Positions 17,347-26,432 are shown, counted from the first letter of the stretch. The stretch: 64,000 bases of DNA from Deinococcus ficus (GCF_003444775.1 NZ_CP021083.1:1-64000); one strand, 5' to 3'. Translations and numbers: made by a program. Notes: generated by a model not told the origin, from the sequence alone.

Positions 17347-18315
17347 TCAGTTCCAGGCGCAGTGCACGTGGTTGCTGTGCCCCTTGGGGTCGTTGTAGGC
17401 GTTGAAGGTCTGCCCGGCGTCGGATCCGGCGGCGATGCAGGCATTGCGGGCCGCCGTGTGGGCGCTGTTCGGTGTGGACAGGCTGGTGCCGTTCCAGATG
17501 CCGATGTCCAGCGCCAGGCCGGCGTAGTGGTCGGAGTACTGCGAGTGGCTGCCGCCCGCGAACGACGTGATGTAGATGGTGTTCCCGGCGTTCGCCATCT
17601 TCAGCAGGCCCTCGAGCATGCTGCGTTTCAGGGTGGTGGTCAGGCCGCAGTTCGGCGCATCCTTGCAGCCGCGCTTGACCGGCACGCCGTTGATGGTGTC
17701 CAGGATGTTCTGGCGGGGGCTGCCGCCAGTGGTGCTGCTGCTGGTGCTCAACTGGATGCGGGGGTGGTTCAGGATCTGACTGGCGAGGTCACGGGTGGAG
17801 GTGGTGCCGCTGGTGCTGCCAGCGGTGCTGGCCCCGGTCACCAGGCCGTGCCAGGTGTTCAGGCCGACGATGCCGTCCGCGCCCAGGCCGCGGGAGGTCT
17901 GGAAGTCCCGCACGGCGGCGTCCGTGGCCGGCCCGAACGCGCCGTCCACCGTGACGCTCGTGTACCCGTAGCCGTTTTTCAGCTGGTCCTGCAGGGCGCG
18001 CACGGCGTTGTTGCTGTCGCCCTGCCGCACGGTCTTGATCAGCGCTTCCCAGGTGTTGCCGCCCACGATGCCGTCCACGGTGAGCCCCCGCGCCCCCTGG
18101 AAGGCGCGCACAGCGCTGTCGGTGCCGCTGCCGAAGATGCCGTCGATGCTGAGCGTCTGCCCGGCCTCCCGCAGGAGGTACTGGAGGGTGTAGACGTCGC
18201 GGCCGGTGTCGCCCTGCCGCAGCGCCTGCCAGCTCAGCACGGAGGCGTAAGCGGGCGCGGCCTGACTGACGAGGGCGATGGTCGTGTTGAGAAGAAGTCC
18301 AGTTCGAAATTGCAT
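17347..18315 (-). CDS. Secreted protein with two peptidoglycan-binding domains and a LAS-type peptidase domain
   Basis: A 322-aa exported protein (signal peptide ~1-24). Residues ~30-95 and ~100-165 are two PG_binding_1 repeats (LRQGDTGRDVYTLQYLL and VRQGDSNNAVRALQDQL; each ends DGIVGxNTW). After a Ser/Thr linker the C-terminal domain shows the LAS metallopeptidase signature SDHYAGLALD (S-x-H-x-x-G-x-A-x-D) and a terminal H-x-H (NHVHC), as in M15-like DD-carboxypeptidases. It probably cuts peptidoglycan cross-links. ATG 18315 has AAGGAG 6 nt upstream. The M15-like call is from motifs only. Confidence 0.8.
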   Translation of the reverse strand: MQFRTGLLLNTTIALVSQAAPAYASVLSWQALRQGDTGRDVYTLQYLLREAGQTLSIDGIFGSGTDSAVRAFQGARGLTVDGIVGGNTWEALIKTVRQGDSNNAVRALQDQLKNGYGYTSVTVDGAFGPATDAAVRDFQTSRGLGADGIVGLNTWHGLVTGASTAGSTSGTTSTRDLASQILNHPRIQLSTSSSTTGGSPRQNILDTINGVPVKRGCKDAPNCGLTTTLKRSMLEGLLKMANAGNTIYITSFAGGSHSQYSDHYAGLALDIGIWNGTSLSTPNSAHTAARNACIAAGSDAGQTFNAYNDPKGHSNHVHCAWN

Positions 18316-18662
18316 CTCGCACTCCTTTGGTGACCGGGCTTGGTCACCGGGGTGCCGTGAGTGTGCGGACCCGGCCGCGGCGCGCACAAGCCGGGATTCT
18401 CTCAGCCGGTCCTAAGGGGATGGATACGCGGGCCGGGGCAGTCGGTGCAGCAAAGGCCCCCGGGGAGCGTGAAGGCGCAGGAGTTCCGGGCCATGAGGGG
18501 GCGTGACACCAACGTAAAGGGCCGGTTCGGCGCGGTGGACGGGGCGCCGCCGGGAACAGTCTGACTAGCCTTCCCGTCAGCAGTGACATTCAGAGTGCTT
18601 GACAATTTATAGTGTGCTCTCGTCTCATGCTCGCCGAGCACGAAGAATCACGGAGGTTTCAC
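18316..18662. other. Divergent promoter region
   Basis: 347 nt between the minus-strand peptidase start and the plus-strand peptide-binding protein start. A -35-like TTGACA is at 18599-18604 (listed separately). No gene is supported; the short open frames here have no start signals or recognisable product. Confidence 0.5.
18599..18628 (+). promoter_or_regulatory. Probable promoter of the peptide transporter operon
   Basis: TTGACA at 18599-18604 is a perfect -35 box. A weak -10 TCTCAT follows at 18623-18628 with 18-nt spacing; TATAGT at 18608 is an alternative -10 with a poor -35. The transcript would have a short leader with GGAGG before the ATG at 18663. Confidence 0.4.
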
Positions 18663-20162
18663 ATGCGCAAATCACTCCTGGCCCTGGCCTGCACCACTGC
18701 CCTCTCCCTCGCGTCCGCCCAGTCGGGCACGCTCACCATCGCCACGTCCGCCGACGCCCCCACCCTCGACCCCAACCTGACCTTCAGCGGGTTCGCGTTC
18801 GGGATCACCAACCACATCTACGACAGCCTCCTCACCCGCGAGGAAGACGGCAGCATCAAGCCCCGCCTGGCGACCAGCTGGAAGCGCGTCTCGCCCACCA
18901 CCTGGCGCTTCGAGCTGCGCCGCAACGTCAAATTCCATGACGGCACGCCGTTCAACGCGCAGGCCGTGAAGTACAGCGTGGAACGCCTGATCGACCCGGA
19001 CAGCAAGGCCGCCGGGGCGTACGTGCTGAGCATGATCAAGAGCATCAAGGTGATCGACAACGACACCATCGAATTCACCACCGCCGACCCGTTCGCGCCG
19101 CTGCTCGCGCATCTCACGCACCCGGTCACGGCCATCGTGTCCCCCACCGCCGCCAAGGCCCGCGGCAAGGACTTCGGCCGCAACCCCATCGGCACCGGAC
19201 CCTTCAAGTTCACCCGCTGGAACGCCGGCAACCAGATCGAACTGGAAGACAACGCGGGCTACTGGGGCGGCAAGGTCAACATCCAGAAACTGGTGTTCCG
19301 GATCATCCCGGACGTCAGCACGCAGGTCGTGGAACTCAAGACCGGCCGGGTGGACCTGATCACCACCGTGCCGCCCGAGAACTACAAGGAACTCGACGCC
19401 AACCAGAACCTCACGGTGTTCAAGAAGCTCGGCTGGGGCAGCACGTACCTGGGCTTCAACATGCAGAGCGGCATCACGAAAAACCTCAAGGTCCGCCAGG
19501 CGATCGCGCAGGCCATCGACCGCGACAGCATCGTGAACGTGCTCCGCCAGGGCCTGGCCGTGAAGGCCACCGCGCCCATCCCGCCCACCGTGTACGGCGC
19601 CGCGAAGAACCTGCCCGCCATTCCCTACAACCTGAACAATGCCAAGGCGCTGCTCAAGCAGGCCGGCATCAAGCCCGGCACGAAGATCACCCTGGCCACC
19701 TACGAGGGCGCCGAAACCCGCCAGCTGGCCGAGGCGATCCAGTTCTCCCTGCAGCAGCTCGGCCTGAACGCCAGCGTGCAGATCACCGACTACGGCACCT
19801 ACAACGCCAACATGAAAAAACCCGACCACGCCGAACTGTTCATCAGCGGCTGGGGCACCGTCACGCTGGACGCCGACTACGCGCTGTACGCCCTGCTCAG
19901 CAGCAAGGAAATCCCCGCGAACAACTGGTCGTTCTACCGCAACGTCAAGGTGGACAAGCTGCTGCTCGACGCCCGCCGCAGCGCCGACCAGGCCAAGCGA
20001 CTCGCCCTGTACCAGGACGCCCAGCAGCAGATCCAGAAGGACCTGCCCATGCACACCCTGTACTACGGCCTGACCGCCTACGCCAAGACCAACCGCCTGC
20101 AGGGCGAGGACTGGCGCTACTCCTGGATCAACCTGGACCTCAGCAAGGCCAGCTTGAAATGA
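18663..20162 (+). CDS. ABC transporter peptide-binding protein (SBP family 5)
   Basis: A 499-aa extracytoplasmic solute-binding protein of the DppA/OppA/GsiB family. The signal peptide is residues ~1-18 (MRKSLLALACTT then ALSLASA). Family segments include DAPTLDPNL near residue 30, SWKRVSPTTWRFELR, KFHDGTPFNAQAVKYSVERL and GTGPFKF. It probably binds short peptides or glutathione; the ligand cannot be fixed. I chose ATG 18663 because GGAGG lies just upstream; an upstream GTG has no such site. Two permease genes follow after a stem-loop. Confidence 0.92.
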   Translation: MRKSLLALACTTALSLASAQSGTLTIATSADAPTLDPNLTFSGFAFGITNHIYDSLLTREEDGSIKPRLATSWKRVSPTTWRFELRRNVKFHDGTPFNAQAVKYSVERLIDPDSKAAGAYVLSMIKSIKVIDNDTIEFTTADPFAPLLAHLTHPVTAIVSPTAAKARGKDFGRNPIGTGPFKFTRWNAGNQIELEDNAGYWGGKVNIQKLVFRIIPDVSTQVVELKTGRVDLITTVPPENYKELDANQNLTVFKKLGWGSTYLGFNMQSGITKNLKVRQAIAQAIDRDSIVNVLRQGLAVKATAPIPPTVYGAAKNLPAIPYNLNNAKALLKQAGIKPGTKITLATYEGAETRQLAEAIQFSLQQLGLNASVQITDYGTYNANMKKPDHAELFISGWGTVTLDADYALYALLSSKEIPANNWSFYRNVKVDKLLLDARRSADQAKRLALYQDAQQQIQKDLPMHTLYYGLTAYAKTNRLQGEDWRYSWINLDLSKASLK

Positions 20163-20174
20163 CCGCCCACCCGA

Positions 20175-20197
20175 CGCGCCGGGGACCGGCCGGCGCG
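20175..20197 (+). repeat. Intercistronic stem-loop
   Basis: An 8-bp perfect stem CGCGCCGG (20175-20182) with CCGGCGCG (20190-20197) and a 7-nt loop lies between the binding-protein gene and the first permease. Such hairpins often stabilise the upstream mRNA so the binding protein is made in excess. Confidence 0.55.
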
Positions 20198-20235
20198 CCC
20201 TGCCCGGCCCCCGCCGGCCCTGACCCCGTGACCCC

Positions 20236-21159
20236 ATGACCCGTTTCATCACCGGCCGCCTGATCGGCACGCTGCCCGTGCTGTTCGGCGTGACCCTGCT
20301 GGTGTTCCTGCTGCTGAAGTTCGTGCCCGGCGACCCGGTCGTCGCGCTGCTCGGCGAGGACGCGCAGGGCCTGAGCGCCGCGCAGCTGGATCAGCTGCGG
20401 CAGGCCTACGGCTTCAATGACCCGTGGGCGGTGCAGTACGGCCGTTTCCTGACCGAGTTCGGCAGCGGCCAGCTGCTGTCCCTCAAGACGCAGACCCCGG
20501 TCCTGACCGAGATCCTGCACCGCTTCCCGTACACGCTGCTCCTGACCACCGTCGCCCTGACCCTGTCGGTGGTGATCGCCCTGCCGCTGGGCATCGCCGC
20601 CGCCCTGCGGCGCGACACCGTGTGGGACCACGTGATCACCACCATCTCCCTGCTGGGCATCTCCATTCCCAGCTTCTGGTTCGCGATCATGGCGATGCTG
20701 CTGTTCTCCCTGCAGCTCGGATGGCTGCCGGCGTCCGGGAGCGGCACGCCCGCCCACCTGGTCCTGCCGGCCGCGACCCTGGCGTTCGGGACGCTCGCCA
20801 TTCAGATCCGCATGATGCGCGCCACCCTGCTCGAAACCCTCCCGCAGGATTACGTGCGCACCGCCCGCGCCAAGGGCCTCGCGCCCCGCGGGGTCCTGCG
20901 CCACGCGCTGCGCAACGCCATGATGCCCGTCGTGACGGTCATCGGGCTGGAATTCGGCAGCATGCTCGGCGGGGCCGCCATCACGGAATCGATCTTCGCG
21001 TGGCCCGGCCTGGGCCGCCTGACGCTGGACGCCGTGAACTCCCGCGACATTCCCCTCGTGCAGGGCGTCGTGGTGTTCGCCGCCGTGGTGTTCACGCTGG
21101 TGAACCTCGCCGTGGACCTGCTGTACGGCTTCCTGAACCCGAAGGTGCAGTATGGCTGA
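20236..21159 (+). CDS. ABC transporter permease (DppB-like)
   Basis: A 307-aa inner-membrane permease with six predicted helices. It starts with the DppB-type RFITGRLIGTLPVLFGVTLL and contains GDPVVALLGEDA, the EAA-type loop DYVRTARAKGLAPR and the C-terminal DLLYGFLNPKVQYG typical of this family. It forms the channel with the next gene product. The two genes overlap by 8 nt. Confidence 0.93.
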   Translation: MTRFITGRLIGTLPVLFGVTLLVFLLLKFVPGDPVVALLGEDAQGLSAAQLDQLRQAYGFNDPWAVQYGRFLTEFGSGQLLSLKTQTPVLTEILHRFPYTLLLTTVALTLSVVIALPLGIAAALRRDTVWDHVITTISLLGISIPSFWFAIMAMLLFSLQLGWLPASGSGTPAHLVLPAATLAFGTLAIQIRMMRATLLETLPQDYVRTARAKGLAPRGVLRHALRNAMMPVVTVIGLEFGSMLGGAAITESIFAWPGLGRLTLDAVNSRDIPLVQGVVVFAAVVFTLVNLAVDLLYGFLNPKVQYG

Positions 21160-22057
21160 GCCTGCATTGCAGCCTGGCCCCAGCCGCCGGGCGGCTCCGG
21201 CCCGGCGGACCTTCTGGACACGGTTCCTCAGCCGCCCCGCGGCCCGCGTGGGCGGCGGGCTGCTGCTGCTGCTGATCCTGGCTGCCCTGCTCGCCCCGGT
21301 GATCGCCCCGGACGCGCCGAACGCGCAGAGCTGGACGAACCGCCTGCTGCCCCCCGGTCCGGGCGCATGGTTCGGCACGGACGCCTTCGGGCGCAGCGTG
21401 CTGACCCGCATCCTGTATGGCGGTCGGGTGTCCCTGCTGGCCGGGTTCCTGCCCGTGCTGATCGGCGTGTCGTTCGGCGTGACCCTCGGCGTGATCGCCG
21501 GGTACGTCGGGCAGCGCACCGACCGGGTCCTGATGCGCCTGATGGACGTGCTGCTGGCCTTCCCGGGCCTGTTGCTGGCCCTGGCGATCATCGGCACGCT
21601 CGGGCCCGGCTTCCAGAATGCCGTGATCGCCATCGGCGTGGGCATGGTGCCGGGCTTCGCCCGCCTGGCGCGCGCCGAGGTCCTGAACATCAAGACCGCC
21701 GACTTCGTGGAGGCCGCCGGCGCGCTCGGGGCCAGCGCGCCGCGGATCATCTTCCGGCACCTGCTGCCCAGCATGACCTCCCCGCTGGTCGTGCAGGCCA
21801 CCATCAGCATCGGCAGCGCCATCCTCTCCACCGCCGGGCTCAGTTTCCTGGGGCTGGGCGTGCAGCCGCCCACCAGCGATTGGGGCGAGATGCTCGCCAG
21901 CGCCCGCAGTTCCCTGCCGCGCGCATGGTGGCTCGCGGTGTTCCCGGGCCTGATGATCGCCCTGACCGTGCTGAGCTTCAACCTGCTGGGCGACGCTCTG
22001 CGTGACGCCCTGGACCCCCGCACCCGCCTGCGCCCCGGCGGGAAAGGACACGCCTGA
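21152..22057 (+). CDS. ABC transporter permease (DppC-like)
   Basis: A 301-aa permease with a basic N-terminal tail, an N-terminal helix (~36-55), then a periplasmic segment with family motif WFGTDAFGRSVLTRILYGGR and the DFVEAAGALGASAPRIIFRHLLP loop that contacts the ATPase. It pairs with the DppB-like protein. No ATP-binding subunits follow, so they must be encoded elsewhere, possibly shared with another transporter. Confidence 0.93.
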   Translation: MAEPALQPGPSRRAAPARRTFWTRFLSRPAARVGGGLLLLLILAALLAPVIAPDAPNAQSWTNRLLPPGPGAWFGTDAFGRSVLTRILYGGRVSLLAGFLPVLIGVSFGVTLGVIAGYVGQRTDRVLMRLMDVLLAFPGLLLALAIIGTLGPGFQNAVIAIGVGMVPGFARLARAEVLNIKTADFVEAAGALGASAPRIIFRHLLPSMTSPLVVQATISIGSAILSTAGLSFLGLGVQPPTSDWGEMLASARSSLPRAWWLAVFPGLMIALTVLSFNLLGDALRDALDPRTRLRPGGKGHA

Positions 22058-22058
22058 C

Positions 22059-22478
22059 ATGACCCCCACCGAGAAGACCATGACCATCCACCACGCCGGC
22101 GCGCAGCGGTACGTGACCCGTAACGCCGGCGGGCAGCAGCTGATCATCGACATGACGCCCGAGCACCCGCTCGGCGTCGGGCCGATGGACGCCGTGTTCG
22201 GCGCCCTGGCCGCCTGCACGATGTCCGACATCGTGAACATCCTCGAAAAACGCCGCACGCCCGCCACGCGCTACCGCGTGGAACTCACCGGGAAACGCGA
22301 CGGGGACGCCTCCCCGCCGCGCTACTACCACTACCTGATGCGGCACTACGTGAGCGGCCCCGGCATCACGCAGCAGGACGTGGAGAAGGCCGCCCACCTC
22401 AGCCACGAGAAGTACTGCACGGTGGGCGCCAGTCTGAATGCCGAGGTGGACTTCGAGGTGATCATCGAACCCGAGTGA
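22059..22478 (+). CDS. OsmC/Ohr-family peroxidase-like protein
   Basis: A 139-aa OsmC-fold protein of the YhfA/OsmC group that reduces organic hydroperoxides with paired cysteines. The first Cys is in LAACTMSDIV, and the second is in HEKYCTVGASL. The start at 22059 follows the permease stop by 1 nt and has a GGAAAGGA site, so it is in the transporter operon. An OsmC next to a peptide/glutathione-type transporter may point to thiol handling, but that is speculative. Confidence 0.87.
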   Translation: MTPTEKTMTIHHAGAQRYVTRNAGGQQLIIDMTPEHPLGVGPMDAVFGALAACTMSDIVNILEKRRTPATRYRVELTGKRDGDASPPRYYHYLMRHYVSGPGITQQDVEKAAHLSHEKYCTVGASLNAEVDFEVIIEPE

Positions 22479-22490
22479 CCCGCCTAGTTT

Positions 22491-22533
22491 CCGGCCGCCC
22501 ACGTCCCCAGGTTACGGGGGCGTGGGCGGCCGG
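22491..22533. terminator. Strong bidirectional terminator hairpin
   Basis: An 18-bp stem (22491-22508 with 22516-22533, one T-G wobble) and a 7-nt loop separate the OsmC gene (+) from the CPBP protease gene (-). CCTTTGA follows on the plus strand. It probably ends transcription from both sides. Confidence 0.8.
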
Positions 22534-22547
22534 CCTTTGACCGGAGG

Positions 22548-23357
22548 TTACGGCTGAGCCACCCGCTCGTGAATGGCCCGGCCGAGGCGGCCCAGCGCCC
22601 ACACGGCCACCAGGCCCCACAGGGTGACCAGGGCGCCCATGCTGCTCAGCGCCACCTGGGAGACCCCCTCGTTCACCATGACGATGTCCAGCAGACCGTG
22701 GAACACCGCCAGCACCAGCAGGCTGCCGCGGGCCAGGTGCGACAGCCAGGCCATCAGGACCGACCCGGTGAGCAGACTCAGGAACCACCCGCCCAGCAGG
22801 GCCGGGCCCATCGCGGCATAGGTGCCGTTGCGGACCAGCAGCGGCAGGTGCCACAGCGCCCACGGGAGGGCCAGCAGCACCGCCGCCCACAGCGGCCCGA
22901 AACGGGCTTCCAGGCGCGGCAGGGCAAACCCGCGCCAGCCGACCTCCTCGCCGTACCCGTAGAACACGAGCTCCGCGAGGATCAGGCCGGCCAGCGGCAG
23001 CCCCGGGTACTCGGCGACCCGCGTGAGGGCCGGCCAGCCGGGCCAGGCGCCCCCGGCGACCAGGTGGACCGCCAGCCCGGCCGTGAGCAGCGCCAGCGGG
23101 CCCCCCACGGCGAAGGCCCAGGGCCGCCAGCCCACTCTCCACAGGGTGAGCTGGGCCCGCAGGTCGCCCCGAGCACTCGGGCCGAGCCGCGCGGCCACCT
23201 GGAGGGCCGCCAGGGCGGGCCCCACGCTGCCGAGCAGGTGCAGGGCCGGCGGGGCCGCGCCCATCCATCCGTAGTGCGCGGCGAGCAGGGGAGACCACAG
23301 CAGCCAGGACAGGGCGAAGGCCAGCAGGAAAAACGCGGGCAGGGGGCGGGCGCGCAT
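22548..23357 (-). CDS. CPBP-family intramembrane glutamic protease
   Basis: A 269-aa polytopic membrane protein of the CPBP (Abi, Rce1-like) family. It carries the catalytic EEVGWRGFALP motif preceded by VFYGYG, and the second conserved motif ALWHLPLLV. Eight or so helices are visible. Bacterial CPBP proteins act in protein maturation or immunity to bacteriocins; the substrate is unknown. ATG 23357 is preferred because AAAGGAAG is well spaced. A PadR-type gene is divergent, so that regulator may control it. Confidence 0.88.
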   Translation of the reverse strand: MRARPLPAFFLLAFALSWLLWSPLLAAHYGWMGAAPPALHLLGSVGPALAALQVAARLGPSARGDLRAQLTLWRVGWRPWAFAVGGPLALLTAGLAVHLVAGGAWPGWPALTRVAEYPGLPLAGLILAELVFYGYGEEVGWRGFALPRLEARFGPLWAAVLLALPWALWHLPLLVRNGTYAAMGPALLGGWFLSLLTGSVLMAWLSHLARGSLLVLAVFHGLLDIVMVNEGVSQVALSSMGALVTLWGLVAVWALGRLGRAIHERVAQP

Positions 23358-23439
23358 GCTCACTTCCTTTGACCGGGCGGGGCAGCCGAGGGGTGGGGTC
23401 GCCCGTTCCCTCCCACGCTACTCCCTCATATGAACTTGG

Positions 23440-23476
23440 GTGTATATGGAGTCCGGTGGGTAAGGACGGCATACAC
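23440..23476. promoter_or_regulatory. Possible operator for the PadR-type regulator
   Basis: GTGTAT (23440-23445) and ATACAC (23471-23476) form a 6-bp inverted repeat in the divergent promoter region between the CPBP protease and PadR genes. PadR proteins bind such AT-containing dyads, but the arms are short and the match could be chance. Confidence 0.3.
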
Positions 23477-23485
23477 TGAGGTCCG

Positions 23486-24061
23486 ATGTCCCTCCCGCAC
23501 GCCATCCTGGGGTTCCTGAACGTCATGCCGATGACCGGGTACGACCTCAAGACCCAGGCCTTCGACCGCAGCGTCGCGCACTTCTGGCCCGCCGTGCAGC
23601 CGCAGATCTACCGGGACCTCGCCCGCCTGGAGGCCGCCGGCCACGTCCGCAGCGAGACCGAGGTTCAGCGCGGCAAACCCAACCGCCGCGTGTACCACAT
23701 CACGCCCGCCGGCCGCACGGAACTGGACCGCTGGCTGCGCACCTCCCCGGCCGTCCCGGGCCACCGCGAGCCCTTCCTGATCCAGCTGTTCTTCGGCGCC
23801 GGCCTCGCGAATAGTGAACTCACCGCCCTGCTGCAGGCGCAACGGGCCGGGCATCAGGCGCGGCTGGACGCGCTGCAGGCCGTGACCATCCCCCCGCCCG
23901 CCCCGGCCGATGTGCGCCGGCAGACCCTGACCCGCCTGACCCTGGACCTCGGCCTGCACCTGGAACGGGCGTACCTGAACTGGCTGGACGACGCGCTCCG
24001 CACGGTCGCCGCGCTGGACCCCGCCCCGGCCCCGGCGCCCATGACGGACACTGACGCATGA
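23486..24061 (+). CDS. PadR-family transcriptional regulator
   Basis: A 191-aa regulator with an N-terminal winged helix-turn-helix (residues ~1-85; [54 protein letters not shown]) and a C-terminal VIR-like dimerisation helix region. PadR proteins are repressors that respond to small molecules. It is divergent from a CPBP protease, and its 3' end overlaps the exonuclease III gene (ATGA), giving an odd regulator-repair gene pair. Confidence 0.92.
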   Translation: MSLPHAILGFLNVMPMTGYDLKTQAFDRSVAHFWPAVQPQIYRDLARLEAAGHVRSETEVQRGKPNRRVYHITPAGRTELDRWLRTSPAVPGHREPFLIQLFFGAGLANSELTALLQAQRAGHQARLDALQAVTIPPPAPADVRRQTLTRLTLDLGLHLERAYLNWLDDALRTVAALDPAPAPAPMTDTDA

Positions 24062-24864
24062 CGATTCCGGCTGCCGCCCCCGACCTGTTCCGGATCAGCA
24101 CCTGGAACGTGAACTCCCTGAACGTCCGCCTGCCGCACGTCCTGGACTGGCTGGGCCGGGTGCAGCCCGACGTCCTGGCCCTGCAGGAGACGAAACTGGA
24201 AGACCACCGCTTCCCGCACGAGGCGCTGGCCGACCTCGGCTACACCGCCGTGATTTCCGGTCAGAAGGCGTACAACGGCGTGGCCCTGCTCTCCCGCACT
24301 CCCCTCACGGACGTGCAGGTGGGCGTGCCCGGGCTGGACGACCCGCAGCGGCGCGTGCTGGCTGCCACCGCCGGGAACGTGCGGGTGGTGTGCCTGTACG
24401 TCCCGAACGGCGAGGCGCCCGGCACGCCGAAGTACACTTACAAACTCGAGTGGCTGGCGGCCGTGCGCGAGTGGCTGAGCGGCGAACTGGCCCGGCACCC
24501 GCTCCTGAGCGTGGTGGGGGACTTCAACGTGGCCCCCGAGGACCGGGACGTGCACCAGCCCCGGCAGTGGGAGGGCAAGGTGCTCGTCAGCGAACCCGAG
24601 CGCGCCGCCTTCCGCGCGCTGCTGGACCTTGGCCTGCACGACGCCTTCCGGCTGCACGACCAGCCCGACCGGACGTACAGCTGGTGGCCGTACGGGCGCA
24701 TCGGATTTCCCCTCAACCGCGGCCTGCGCATCGACCATGTGCTCGTCAGCGAGTCGCTCGCCCGCGCGGCCCGGGAGTGCTGGATCGACCCGGGCCCGCG
24801 GGGCCTGGAGCGGCCGTCGGACCACGCCCCGGTCACCGCCGGCTTCGCGCTGGACCGGGCCTGA
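24058..24864 (+). CDS. xthA: Exodeoxyribonuclease III / AP endonuclease
   Basis: A 268-aa Mg-dependent AP endonuclease and 3' exonuclease acting in base excision repair. The active-site motifs are present: STWNVNSLN, the metal Glu in LQETKLED (E44), the conserved Tyr in [16 protein letters not shown] with catalytic Asp/Asn, the IDHVLVS segment, and the final SDHAPV. Length is normal. It is translationally coupled to the PadR gene. The call is firm. Confidence 0.95.
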   Translation: MTIPAAAPDLFRISTWNVNSLNVRLPHVLDWLGRVQPDVLALQETKLEDHRFPHEALADLGYTAVISGQKAYNGVALLSRTPLTDVQVGVPGLDDPQRRVLAATAGNVRVVCLYVPNGEAPGTPKYTYKLEWLAAVREWLSGELARHPLLSVVGDFNVAPEDRDVHQPRQWEGKVLVSEPERAAFRALLDLGLHDAFRLHDQPDRTYSWWPYGRIGFPLNRGLRIDHVLVSESLARAARECWIDPGPRGLERPSDHAPVTAGFALDRA

Positions 24865-24898
24865 GCGGGCCCGGCCGGGCGCAGGGCTGAGCCGCAGC

Positions 24899-24919
24899 GG
24901 GCAGTCAGCCTCCCTGCCC
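24899..24919. terminator. Possible hairpin between convergent genes
   Basis: GGGCAG (24899-24904) pairs with CTGCCC (24914-24919) around a 9-nt loop, between the ends of xthA (+) and a regulator gene (-). It is short and lacks a T run. Confidence 0.35.
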
Positions 24920-24936
24920 AGCCGGCCTGAAGGTCC

Positions 24937-25605
24937 TCACGGTGCGGGCGGCTGCGCGACGGGACACAGCGTGATGCCGCAGGCGTACGGCGCCGCGCCG
25001 CCCTTGCCGGCATAGCGGTGAAAGACCGCCATCAGCTCGGCCTGCAGGGCCTTGGCGTCCGCGAAATCCAGGCGCAGCGCCGGGTACACGAACGACAGCA
25101 GGGCCGGCCCGTCCGGGGTCATGGCCCAGTCCTCGTCGGCCGACACGGCCAGTTTCGAGTGCAGGTGCCCGTCCGCGCCCGGCGCGACCCGCAGGCCCCA
25201 GCCGCGGCCCGTGCCCTCCAGCGTGCGCGCCACGTTCCGCTGCACGAACGCGGTGACCTCCCGTTCGGCTTCCGCCAGGTACGCCTCCAGCGTCTCGTAG
25301 GGCGTCACCGCGAACGGCACGAAAAACGCCCGGGCCGCCACCTGATACCGCCGGATGGGCCGGCCGGGTCGGGCCAGGGTATCCACGTGCCGCAGCAGGC
25401 CGGCCTGCTCCAGGCGCTGCACGCGGTACAGCACCCGGTCCAGGGGCAGATCCAGTCGCGCGGCCGCGTCCGACGCGCTGCAGGGCGCCTGGAAGACCTC
25501 CAGCAGGCGGGCGGTGCGGGGGTCCAGCGGGGCCTGCGCGGCCTGGGAGGTGTGCACGTCAAGGGAGGTGAGCACGGGGAGGCTACCGGAGGCGGGGCCT
25601 GTCAT
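24937..25605 (-). CDS. Winged-helix (ArsR-like) transcriptional regulator
   Basis: A 222-aa protein with an N-terminal winged-helix domain (residues ~25-95; RTARLLEVFQAPCSASDAAARL, VLYRVQRLEQAGLL, GRPIRRYQV) and a C-terminal ~120-aa domain with no clear match, ending in a Cys pair (PYACGITLCP). It is divergent from an alpha/beta hydrolase gene, and a perfect inverted repeat covers the shared control region. Leaderless or weakly initiated: no ribosome site precedes ATG 25605. Confidence 0.78.
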   Translation of the reverse strand: MTGPASGSLPVLTSLDVHTSQAAQAPLDPRTARLLEVFQAPCSASDAAARLDLPLDRVLYRVQRLEQAGLLRHVDTLARPGRPIRRYQVAARAFFVPFAVTPYETLEAYLAEAEREVTAFVQRNVARTLEGTGRGWGLRVAPGADGHLHSKLAVSADEDWAMTPDGPALLSFVYPALRLDFADAKALQAELMAVFHRYAGKGGAAPYACGITLCPVAQPPAP

Positions 25606-25621
25606 CTCCGGTAGCCTCCCC
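25576..25621. promoter_or_regulatory. Perfect 16-bp inverted repeat between divergent genes
   Basis: GGGGAGGCTACCGGAG (25576-25591) is repeated in inverse as CTCCGGTAGCCTCCCC (25606-25621) with a 14-nt centre that includes the regulator start codon. The right arm ends 13 nt before the hydrolase start at 25635. A symmetric site in this position is best explained as the operator of the winged-helix regulator, controlling both genes. Confidence 0.65.
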
Positions 25622-25634
25622 GGACACTGAACCC

Positions 25635-26426
25635 ATGACGCTGTTCACCCTCGAAGGGGGCGCCGCCGGGCAGCCCACCGTGCTTTTCCTCCACGGCGCG
25701 GCCGTGTCCAGCTGGATGTGGGCCCCCACCCTGGCCGCCCTGCCCGGCCGGCACACCCTGGCGCCCGACCTGCCGGGCCTGGCGCGCAGCGCGCACCTGG
25801 GGCCGTTCACCCTGGCCGGCGCGGCCGACGCGCTGGCCGCCTTCATTCAGGCGCGGGCCACCGGCGGGCAGGTGGACGTGGTGGGGCACTCGCTGGGCGG
25901 CGCCGTGGCCGCGGAACTGCTCGCCCGGCACCCGCAGCGGGTGCGCCGCGCCGCGCTGCTGGGCGTCACCACCGGGCCGGTCCCCAGGGCCCCCGGCTTC
26001 GTGGCGGGCACCTGGGCCGTGTGGCACGCCACCCGCTCCCGCCGCCTGCTGGCCTGGCAGGCCCGGGCGCTGGGGGTGCCGGCCGCCCACCGCGCGCAGT
26101 TCGTCGAGGAGAGCCTCGCCCAGACGTGGCCGGCCCTGGCGGCCGTCCTGCGGGAGGCGCTGGCCTTCCGCGCCCCGGCGGCGCTGCCGCCCGTTCCGCT
26201 GCTGGCCCTGGTGGGCGCGCGCGAGGGGGCCCTGAACGTCCGGTCCGCGCGTGCGCTGGCCGGCGCGACCCCGGGCGGGCAGGCGTTCGCCGTGCCCGGC
26301 AGGGGCCACGCTTGGTTCGCGACGCGCCCCGAACTGCTGCACGCCACCCTGCGGGCCTGGCTGGCCGGGCAGCCCCTTCCTGACGACCTGCGGCCCCTCC
26401 CGCCGGCCTTCAGACCAGCGGGGTAA
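25635..26426 (+). CDS. Alpha/beta hydrolase
   Basis: A 263-aa alpha/beta-hydrolase-fold enzyme. The oxyanion region is LFLHGAAVSSW, the nucleophile elbow is GHSLGG, and the catalytic His is in GRGHAWF near the C-terminus. An acid residue lies before it in the usual order. The substrate is unknown. It is divergent from the winged-helix regulator and shares its inverted-repeat operator. Confidence 0.9.
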   Translation: MTLFTLEGGAAGQPTVLFLHGAAVSSWMWAPTLAALPGRHTLAPDLPGLARSAHLGPFTLAGAADALAAFIQARATGGQVDVVGHSLGGAVAAELLARHPQRVRRAALLGVTTGPVPRAPGFVAGTWAVWHATRSRRLLAWQARALGVPAAHRAQFVEESLAQTWPALAAVLREALAFRAPAALPPVPLLALVGAREGALNVRSARALAGATPGGQAFAVPGRGHAWFATRPELLHATLRAWLAGQPLPDDLRPLPPAFRPAG

Positions 26427-26432
26427 GGGCGG

